Origin: Kazachstania africana CBS 2517
Lineage: Eukaryota > Ascomycota > Saccharomycetes > Saccharomycetales > Saccharomycetaceae
Assembly (NCBI RefSeq): GCF_000304475.1
Contig: NC_018946.1
Span: forward strand, 620,001-684,000
Length of the DNA stretch: 64,000 bases
Direction of reading: 5' to 3'
This document shows positions 38,032 to 46,700 of the stretch, piece after piece. The notes under the pieces are model-generated. The model made no database searches and had not been told where the DNA came from. It was given only the letters and a program-made list of their open reading frames with translations. The position numbers and the translations under genes are program-made. Position 1 is the stretch's first letter. Each line of letters begins with the position of its first letter.

Positions 38032-40374
38032 CTATGCGTTATCATGTTTGTCATTGGTATTGCCGTCATTGTTACCAATACCAGTCAAACTTTCTAATAT
38101 TACATCCAGGCACTGGTCGACATCTTCTGGTGAGATTTCAGTGCCTTCACTGATCATTCTTCTATATTTCTGGGTCTTGGAGTTATCACTCATTAAACGA
38201 ACGATTGTATCCAGCATCGCCTTCTTTCTCAATTGGTATTTAGTCAATTCCAGAGAAAGACCTAATTTGTCCATATTTTCCCCTTGTCCCTCATTAATAT
38301 TTTTTTCTGACTCAAGGAGTTTTGCTAATTTATTATTTTCATTCTTTAAAAGTCTATTCCTTAAGCCATTTTTTAACTTAAATATTTTATTTTTCATTTC
38401 GTTTACCTCATTCTGTTTGATTGTCAAACTGGATTTCAAATCCAAGTCCCTCCCATCGTTCAATATTTCCAAGCTTCTAGTATCTATTTTTTTAATGCTA
38501 TTGTCTATGCTCTTTATAGTCTTGTTAACATTTTTGATATAGTTTTCCCTTTTTTGGTAATTGGTATTATATAGCTCTGCAATGTCCTTCAAAGATGATA
38601 CTATATTTGGTATGCCTCTAGAAAACCTTGTTGCAGCTTGGGATGGGTACATAATAAAATCACTTGGTGACATCAATGTGTCATCCATTGCCGCATCATT
38701 AGTATTTAAATTGTGCACACTATTATTCTGACCTTCTAACAACAATAAATGCTTCTGCTGTTGTTTATTCATGATTTCATCGGGCGTTTGATTTTCTTTG
38801 TTCGGAATAGTACTTAATGCACCGTTCTTGATCAAAGTGTTAAAAAACGACTTATCACCATTCTTAGCGGCAATATGTAATGCTGTATCACCATTAGAGT
38901 CCTGTGAGTTTAATAGTAATTCTATTCTGTACTGTGGAGCAAAATCTTTCAATTTTGACAACACTATATCCAAATAATAGACAGCTGATGGCGTGGATGA
39001 TTTTCTTTTTGTGATATGGTGAATAACAGTCTGTGAATTGGAGTCTACATCAAAAACAGTTTCATGTAATAATTGGAAAATGCGTGGGAAAGTTCTCTTG
39101 GTGTATGAATTATGAAAAAGAGAACTTTTCATTAAAGGTGTCTGTCCCTGCGAATTGATTGATCGTATACTTGTTCCAACGCCATATAATGCTTCAACTA
39201 TTGGTAAATTCCCCATGGAGCATGCCCAATGGAATGCAGTATGCATTTCTGGGTCTATTGGGGTGTCTATATATGGGGCACTGTGCTCTGGAGGAGTTAG
39301 TAACTCGTGTGGTACTGATTTGTCCGATTTCATTTCATTTGAAATAAAATAATCCACTAGCTTTGATAGGTAACTGTTCACCTTATCATTGATATCTGAG
39401 GTGCGCAGACGCGTTTGCGTTAGCGAGTATCTTGGAATCAAGGAAATTGTAGGTGATGTGCCCGCACTACCAAAGTGCTGTTGGTCAAATGCATTAGCCT
39501 CTGAAAAATCACTTGGAGAGGTGGGTAAAGAGGGAGATGATGCTACTGATGGCACAGACCCTCTGTGAAGGCCTGAAGGGATGTGATGGGATTCGATAGC
39601 GTTGTGGGTATTTCCTGTTGGTTCAATATCGCTCGATAAACCATCGTCTATATCTAACTCTTTGTACTTCGCCTCATTTCTATGTTCTTCTAATGTATCT
39701 AATCTCCCTGTCAATTTAACCGTAGGTAGCTGTGTTGTCGTTATTGAAGAATTCGGTATATTAGGTCTGGGGAAATTCATATCACTTTGAGATCTCTGCA
39801 AAGTTGGTCCACCTACACCTAACCTTCTCTTTGCCTTGATAGTATTAGGAGGTCTACCTCTCTTTCTTGATACCATTGGGTTTACTACTGTTAAGGGAGT
39901 CTGTCCATTTTCTGAAACAGGTGTAACAGAATTGGAGCTATTTAGTCTTTTATCGCTTAATGCAGACATGCTAGCACTTTTCGTAGCTTTTTTTCTTGAA
40001 CTATCTGTCCTTGACGCATGATGATGTTTTGGAGCTGGTGGCGGAGACTCTGAGCCATCCGTTTGTGTGAAATCAAATAAGGGTTTTAATTCCTGATACA
40101 CAGCAAATTTCTCAGCTAGTGCAATAGCGGATTCTAATGGTATCCAGGTACCTTGATATTTCCCAAATCCACCTTGAACCTTTTCATGTGTCCCAGGAAG
40201 CACTTCTTTCTCTAATATTCTTGTTCTTTTAGCTTTGGCAAAATTCGCCGCCTTCAGTATATGCGTTGCATTGACCCAACCGTCCTTTTTTCGCTTCATT
40301 ATGGAACCAGTGGGATGAATGAACTCATAAACCTCTACTCCTGAATATTTTGCAGAGTATATTTGGTTTGACAT
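38032..40374 (-). CDS. MBP1: MBF transcription factor DNA-binding subunit
   Basis: The protein has 780 residues (S. cerevisiae Mbp1 833). The N-terminal APSES/KilA-N DNA-binding domain occupies about 1-105 (YSGVEVYEFI, GWVNATHILKAANF, GGFGKYQGTWIPLE). A Ser/Pro-rich linker with an AT-hook-like KRGRPP follows near 170, then ankyrin repeats at about 375-545 (HTAFHWACSMGNLPIVEALYG, GDTALHIAAKNGD). A C-terminal helical region near 600-720 should bind Swi6. With Swi6 it forms MBF, which binds ACGCGT (MCB) boxes at G1/S genes. A Reb1 site (40641) lies 270 bp upstream. Confidence 0.96.
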   Translation of the reverse strand: MSNQIYSAKYSGVEVYEFIHPTGSIMKRKKDGWVNATHILKAANFAKAKRTRILEKEVLPGTHEKVQGGFGKYQGTWIPLESAIALAEKFAVYQELKPLFDFTQTDGSESPPPAPKHHHASRTDSSRKKATKSASMSALSDKRLNSSNSVTPVSENGQTPLTVVNPMVSRKRGRPPNTIKAKRRLGVGGPTLQRSQSDMNFPRPNIPNSSITTTQLPTVKLTGRLDTLEEHRNEAKYKELDIDDGLSSDIEPTGNTHNAIESHHIPSGLHRGSVPSVASSPSLPTSPSDFSEANAFDQQHFGSAGTSPTISLIPRYSLTQTRLRTSDINDKVNSYLSKLVDYFISNEMKSDKSVPHELLTPPEHSAPYIDTPIDPEMHTAFHWACSMGNLPIVEALYGVGTSIRSINSQGQTPLMKSSLFHNSYTKRTFPRIFQLLHETVFDVDSNSQTVIHHITKRKSSTPSAVYYLDIVLSKLKDFAPQYRIELLLNSQDSNGDTALHIAAKNGDKSFFNTLIKNGALSTIPNKENQTPDEIMNKQQQKHLLLLEGQNNSVHNLNTNDAAMDDTLMSPSDFIMYPSQAATRFSRGIPNIVSSLKDIAELYNTNYQKRENYIKNVNKTIKSIDNSIKKIDTRSLEILNDGRDLDLKSSLTIKQNEVNEMKNKIFKLKNGLRNRLLKNENNKLAKLLESEKNINEGQGENMDKLGLSLELTKYQLRKKAMLDTIVRLMSDNSKTQKYRRMISEGTEISPEDVDQCLDVILESLTGIGNNDGNTNDKHDNA

Positions 40375-40801
40375 TTATTATTTGATTGTCTATGAAAATT
40401 TTGGGTAGTATAGTTTCTCTATCTTCAGAACGGAGTTCGATGAATTCGGTATAATAGTAGAATATAAAACAGAATTGATATCGTTAATTGAGCAGCACAG
40501 AAATTGTTGCAATTACGTTCTATTATATACCACTCAACCGATCAATATCTCTTGTCTATGATGGGTTTCTTCTTCAAAATTGAATAAGCTTGTTTATATT
40601 TTTTTTTCTAGGTTGGCCCCTCGGTCTCGCATTGTCGCTATTACCCGAATATTGGTGGTATTAGACAAATCATTAGCATTGATATGAAGCTCATCTGCCT
40701 CGAAATCTATGGCTCTCATGGAGTCTATGATTGCACCAGAGCAGTATTTTGCTGTTGAATATATATATAAGTGTATGCACGATCATGCTCGTGTTTAATC
40801 G
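40375..40801. promoter_or_regulatory. MBP1 promoter region
   Basis: No gene is seen. TTACCCG, a Reb1 core, lies at 40641-40647. The region also holds the 3' end signals of the upstream YDL057W-like gene. Confidence 0.5.
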
Positions 40802-41740
40802 CTATGTTTTTACGTCTGTTCTGCCTTGCAAGAAACTCAGAATTTCTCTTACTAAAATGACAGAATAATTCACTTTGCCTCTCTTTATGGGTAACTTGTA
40901 AGTATTTGGGTCATGTTCAAGGCCATAGTAGTTGTGGTCTGCACCACGTATTTTGATCAGATGGCAATGACCTTGAAATATGCTTTCGTATTTGTTTGCA
41001 TCTTCCAGTGGGATCACGTCATCGCAAGATCCATGGATTATTAATACATAGGATTCCTTGCTTAGGTTGGCAAATGATTCTCCATTAACGTTTGCTGTGC
41101 TTATTATTTCCGTTTCAGGAACCCAACAGCTCACAACTTTCCCATATCGAAGAATCTTGGTACCAAATCCTTTCGCTTCTCGCCAATTGGGATAGAGTTT
41201 TGAATATCTTTTCAGAAGGTTACTCCCTACAAACCTACCGGAACAGTTAACCAATTTTGGAACACAAATAGGTTTGTTATTCAACAGGTACTCGAACATG
41301 ATCAGCACACCACGAGAATGAGCTACAACCATCTCTAATTGAAATGAAATATTATAGCTTGTCGACAGCACGTCCAATGAAGATATTATAGCATTCATAT
41401 CTTCGAGATCTTGAGTAATCGTTCTTCCCTCATTTTCATTCCTGTTTGGCTCAGAGTCACCTTGTCCCCTGAAATCAAATCTGATTACAAAATACCCCAT
41501 TTTACTCAACTCTTGAGAGAGGAGAGGTTGATACAGGGCATTTTTGTGTGATTGGTGTCCATGTAATAATATTACTATTTTGCTATTTTCTTTTGTTTTG
41601 GTGGGGACTGATAATATGGTTGATAGGCCTTTGTCACAATGAACCTCGCTATCCTTGACTAATAAATACTTTTCATTAGCCTCTAGTTGTAGATACGAGG
41701 GGAGCACGGCATCTTCATCGAGATGAATCCTTCTGTCCAT
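40802..41740 (-). CDS. Alpha/beta-hydrolase, YDL057W orthologue
   Basis: The protein has 312 residues (S. cerevisiae YDL057W 328). The alpha/beta-hydrolase landmarks are an oxyanion-region HGHQSHKNA near residue 60, FDFRGQGDSEPN near 90, a nucleophile elbow AHSRG near 140 (first Gly of GxSxG replaced by Ala), a late acid in HGSCDDVIP and a catalytic His in GADHNYYG near 275. All three triad residues thus appear to be present. The substrate is unknown. The position between MBP1 and USO1 is conserved, apart from CSR1 inserted here. No signal peptide is seen. Confidence 0.85.
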   Translation of the reverse strand: MDRRIHLDEDAVLPSYLQLEANEKYLLVKDSEVHCDKGLSTILSVPTKTKENSKIVILLHGHQSHKNALYQPLLSQELSKMGYFVIRFDFRGQGDSEPNRNENEGRTITQDLEDMNAIISSLDVLSTSYNISFQLEMVVAHSRGVLIMFEYLLNNKPICVPKLVNCSGRFVGSNLLKRYSKLYPNWREAKGFGTKILRYGKVVSCWVPETEIISTANVNGESFANLSKESYVLIIHGSCDDVIPLEDANKYESIFQGHCHLIKIRGADHNYYGLEHDPNTYKLPIKRGKVNYSVILVREILSFLQGRTDVKT

Positions 41741-42345
41741 TTGTCCCTCTACTTCATTTGTACTTCAAACGTCTTTCCAGTATCAAATAAGAATTTTAGT
41801 CAAGCCTCGGTGATCGGTCAGTAATGGGATGAACAAGTACATATGCTTAAAGAGGAAATCGCAAAGGAAGAAATATTGCTATGTTCAGTGATACTGAGAA
41901 CTTGTCATAGAATTGACTACATAGCAGATCACTCTTAAAACTACCAATATTTATGCAATCGTACCATTTCTGGAAACAGAGAGAGAAAAAAAAGGAAAAG
42001 ATTAACAAACTTTAGCTCTATTGGAATAAGCATCTTCCATTAAGTTCCAGACTTCATTGAAATTACAATAATTTGCATTGATTCATATGTTGGATATTCG
42101 TCATTTGCCATGGAAACGCCCTTTTTCCTCTCTAGGCCAGGCACTTTCCTTTCTTGGATCGTTCCTGTGCCTAAAAAAGCTCGAAGAAATCTCGATAATA
42201 CAAATTTCACATATATACGACAGAACTCGAGCAACGACAGTAACTTTACCCTCATGTCGGGCTGCTACTAAATCAGAATTAATTTCTAGAAGAATACGTG
42301 AAGGTGCTTCTTAATTAAAATTGTCTGTGAACTAAAGCTGTAACA
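41741..42345. promoter_or_regulatory. Divergent promoter region YDL057W-CSR1
   Basis: These 605 bp hold no supported gene or motif I can name with confidence. Short open frames lack a convincing start. Confidence 0.4.
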
Positions 42346-43587
42346 ATGACCCAGGACGCATATGCAACGAGATTGCAAAATATATCCAAGGATCAAGAGC
42401 AGATATTGAAACAAATCTGGACCTACTTGTTTCATTTTTGGGAATATGAGGTAGATGGTACCAATGCCTTTAAACCCACCGATGAACAACTTGATGCAAT
42501 GATTCAAGAACAGGAAAAGAAATTGAAAAAGAAATCATTCTTCAGTAGATCTTCATCGAGTCGTACTGAAAATTTGGATAAACAAATACAATATCAGAAA
42601 AATGTCATCCATGATTCTCTGAAGGATATGAATCCAGATGATACTAGAGATGCGTTTTGGGATATGATCAGAGCTGATTTTCCTGATAATCTATTACTAC
42701 GGTTCATTAGAGCTAGAGATTGGGATGTGGACAAGGCTATGAAAATGATAGCATTTACCATGGATTGGAGAGTAAATGAGAGCAAGGCTGATGAAATTAT
42801 ATATGGGGGTGAACGTGCTGCTTGGACAGCTAATGAACCTGGTTTCATAAAAAATTTGGAATTGAAAAAGGCTGTCATATGCGGTGTAGATAAAGAAGGT
42901 AGACCGATCGTTTATGTCAGACCAAAATTACACCATTCAGATGATCAAACTCTGGAAGAAATGAAAAAATACTCATTACTCATTATTGAACAAGCTAGGC
43001 TATTTTTGAGGGAGCCTGTAGAGACTGCTACCGTTATCTTTGATCTATCAGGGTTTGGTGTCTCGAATATGGACTATACACCCGTTCAGTTCATTATTAC
43101 TTGTTTCGAAGCCCATTACCCAGAATGTTTGGGCAAATTATTCATCCATAATGCTCCTTGGATTTTCCCTCCCATGTGGAATATAATCAAAAAATGGCTT
43201 GACCCCGTAGTAGCATCCAAAATTTCATTTACAAAAACGGTAGATGATCTATTGGAACACGTCGATCTCGAAAATATACCACAAAGTCTTGGAGGTCAAA
43301 GTAAAATAAGTTTGGATGGTATATTCGAAAAACCTGATGAATCGTATGACGAGAAAATGCAGGACCACGAAACTCTCGATATATTGCTGGTCAAGAGGAA
43401 AGAATTGATAGAGAACTTTCTTGAAATTACCAGAAAGTGGATTGAATCAGATGGCGATGATGAGTCAGCGCAATTATTGAAAGAAAGGATTGAAGCAGGC
43501 AGAAAACTGACAAGAAATTATATCGATCTCGATCCATACATCAGGTCTAGGTCATTATATGATATACAGGAAATTTTGAAATTTTAG
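42346..43587 (+). CDS. CSR1: Sec14-like phosphatidylinositol transfer protein
   Basis: The protein has 413 residues (S. cerevisiae Csr1/Sfh2 408). A CRAL-TRIO N domain occupies about 100-150 (DNLLLRFIRARDWDVDKAMKM) and the CRAL-TRIO lipid-binding domain about 170-325 (RPIVYVRPKLHHSDDQT, DLSGFGVSNMDYTP, CFEAHYPECLGKLFIHNAPWIF). The C-terminal LDPYIRSRSLYD is shared with Csr1. Csr1 exchanges PI and other lipids (squalene is reported) between membranes in cytosol, endosome and lipid droplets. In S. cerevisiae it is YLR380W; its place here among YDL genes reflects the duplicated ancestral block. It is convergent with USO1. Confidence 0.93.
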   Translation: MTQDAYATRLQNISKDQEQILKQIWTYLFHFWEYEVDGTNAFKPTDEQLDAMIQEQEKKLKKKSFFSRSSSSRTENLDKQIQYQKNVIHDSLKDMNPDDTRDAFWDMIRADFPDNLLLRFIRARDWDVDKAMKMIAFTMDWRVNESKADEIIYGGERAAWTANEPGFIKNLELKKAVICGVDKEGRPIVYVRPKLHHSDDQTLEEMKKYSLLIIEQARLFLREPVETATVIFDLSGFGVSNMDYTPVQFIITCFEAHYPECLGKLFIHNAPWIFPPMWNIIKKWLDPVVASKISFTKTVDDLLEHVDLENIPQSLGGQSKISLDGIFEKPDESYDEKMQDHETLDILLVKRKELIENFLEITRKWIESDGDDESAQLLKERIEAGRKLTRNYIDLDPYIRSRSLYDIQEILKF

Positions 43588-43725
43588 TCATTTTGACTGA
43601 CATATATATGTGCGTATGTATCATGGAAATTTTTATATATCTAAATGCATTTGATGAAACGTCATGGCTTTAGACAGCGTTATTGCGTCAAAGTTCCTTC
43701 GAAATTGTGAAAATTATTTTTCATC

Positions 43726-46700
43726 CTAGCCTGTTCCTTCTTCCTCATCTTCTTCGTCATCATCTTCTTCATCAGAAGATACTTCTACTCCTAAACTTTC
43801 TAATTTCTCCCTATATCTGCTATTTTTTTCGTCAAGATCGGTGACCAACAGCATTAAGTCGTCTATTTCAGTCCTGTCACTGACTTGTTCACTTAACTTC
43901 TTGTTTTCTTCTTCCAACTTTTTAAGTAGGTCTCTCAGCTCCATTAGTTCAGAGTTGTTTTTCTGTTGAGATTGACTGATTAATTGTTCCTTCTTTTGGA
44001 TGACAGAGTCCTTTTCTTCAAGAGAATTTTTTAAATCCAGCAGTTCGCTTTCGAGCAAAGACGCTTTTTCTTCCAAAGATTTTTTACCTGCAATAGCTTC
44101 TTGAAGTTCTTTTTCAAATGTTGCACTCGTCTCCTTGAAGTGCTCCAATTTTTTTCCTTTCTCAGTCAATTCTATTTCAGATTCTTTTAATTTATTCGTG
44201 GTAATTTCCAAATCTTCAACGGCTTTTCCTTTTTCACTCAATGCTTTTTCAGTTTCAACCAGCTTCTTCTTGGTGATTTCGAAGTCTTGCGCTGCTTTCT
44301 CTTTCTCACTCAAAGCATTTTCGGTCTCCTGTAACTTCTCCTTAGTAGCTTCGAAGTCTTGCATTGCTTTCTCTTTCTCACTCAAAGCATTTTCGGTCTC
44401 CTGTAACTTCTCCTTAGTGACTTCGAAATCTTTGATAACTTTCTCTTTCTCATTCAACTGTATTTTTGAATCATTCAAAGATTTTTCCAACTCTTGTTTT
44501 TCCTTTACAAGAGTTTCCTGTAATTGCTCTAATGACTTATACTCCTGGGAGTTTCGTTTTAGACTCTCTTCTAATTTTTGTCTCAAGTCCTTGTTTTCCT
44601 TTTCTAATTTGGATGTTTGCATATTCGATTCTTTCAACTTATCTTCAGTTTCATCAAACGAATGTTTGAGTTTTGTAATTTTCTTCTCATTATCACCCTT
44701 ACACGTTTCAAGTTTCTCATCCTTTTCTGCCAATTGCTTGTGAAGTTCTGACAGTTGTTTTTCTAACTCTTTTATTGTTATTTCATTCTTCTTGGAAATT
44801 TCTGAAATCTCAGAGGATCCCTTTTCAAGTTGTATCTCTTTTTCTGAAAGTTCGGAGCTTAGTTTCTTTATTTCTGTATTTTTTTGTTCCAAAGTCGCTT
44901 CCAAATCTAACTTCAAACTATCCATTTCTGTCTGTTTAGACTCGAGTTCTCGTACCTTTTCTTCAAAGTCATTCTTACTGGAGGTTAGCTTCTCTTCCAG
45001 TGCCGTCACCTTCTCTGAATATTCTTTTGTTATAGATGATGATCCTTCATTAAGTAATTTTCTTTCCCTTTCGAAAGCTTGAGTTTTCTCATTTAATTGT
45101 TTCTTGAGGTCTGTAACATTTCTCTCCAATTCAAGTTTTACCTTCTGGAGGCTGGATTTGGCTTCTGTAAGTTCAGAAGAGTTTTTAGTTTTCTCCTTGG
45201 TAACTCCTTCCAACTTAACAAGGGATTCTTCAAGCTCATTTGATTTAGTGTCAAAATCAGCCCTCAATTTCCCTAATTGTTTTTGTAACTCTTCATTTTC
45301 ATCTCTAAGCTTCTTTGTGTCATCGTGAGATGAGCTTAAGTTGTTTTCAAGTAAGCTTAACTGCTTACTGATATCATCAAAAGCTGACTGAAGGGTTGCA
45401 AGGTTCTTCTCTTTATCTTCCAATTCCTTTTTCATCGTTTCCGAGTCCTTCTCTGCTTCACGCTTTAAAGTTTCTAGAGCGCTAATTTTCTCTTTGAGTT
45501 CATCCATGCCTCTCTTACTTTCCTGAACAGAAGTTTCGAGTTCAGATCTTAGGGACTCACAAGCTTCAGTAGCCTTCTGAATCTTTGTCTCTTTCGTCTC
45601 TAGGTTCTTTTTTAGTTCTTCTACCTCTGATTGCGATGAGTTTAAGGCATTTTGACACTTTTCCTTCGTTTCATACATCTTTTGTATATGTGTCTCTTTC
45701 ATTTCTAGATCCTTTTTCAGTTCGCTGATTTTTGATTGCGCTAAAGTTAACTTGTTCTCAAGCTCTTCCTTTCTTTCGTTCGCCCTCTGTATGTCTTTTA
45801 CTTTCGTTTGCAGATTCCCTTTCAAGTCCTCGATCTCTGACTGTGTTGAACTGAATTCCTTTTCAAATCTTTCTTTCGCCTCGTTCAACTTAGTTTCTAA
45901 ATCCTCCTTGGCATTTTGTAGGTTATCATTTTTTGTTTTCAGTGAGTTAGCCTCTTCATCCAATATTGTTGTTTTCTTTGAATATTCTTCGAGTGCCTTT
46001 TCAAGGCCTTCTTTTCTTTTTGAAAGACCGGAAATTTCATCATGAGCTTCCTTCAGTTTGCCACTGACATCTTCAAATAGCTTATTAATCTCGTTTTTAG
46101 ATGACCTGACATCTGCGAATTTCAATTCCAATTTTTTCGCATCTTCTTTCTGTTCTTCTGATGATTTTTGTAATGCTATCAAATCTTCATTCTTTTCATT
46201 CAGCTGTTTTTCTTGAGTGTTCACTGTCCTTTGTAGATCGTCTGTTTTTGATGTCAACCTTGCTATTTCTTCCCGATAGTTATTGTGTATCTGAGTAGTT
46301 GCTGATTCCAAGTTCGTAATGGTATTTAATAGATCATTTCTCTCTAAAATGGCATTATCTCTCTCGGTAGATAATGCTTCAATCTGAGACTCCAAGTTTT
46401 GGACATCCAGTTTATTATTATCAGTTATTTCCATGAGGTGCTTTTGTAAAGTGTCACGTTCTGACTGTATATTTTTGAAACTATTAGCTAGTGATTTTAA
46501 TTTATCTGTAAGTCTAGTAACAAGTTCGTCGTGGCCCTGAAACTTTGACTTCCATTCTGTTAATTCTCTGGCACTTTGATCTTTGTCAGTTTCTAATAAA
46601 GACTGCATTTTTCTCAATTTTTGAAGCTCTTCGTCTAGACTCTGGAGTTCTTTTTCTTTCTTGGCTAAAGTATTATCTAATTTCTTGTTTTCGTTTTTCA

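Noticed and set aside
44135..46045. Several plus-strand frames opposite USO1
   Set aside because: They are Ser/Phe-rich antisense shadows of the Glu/Lys-rich coiled coil.
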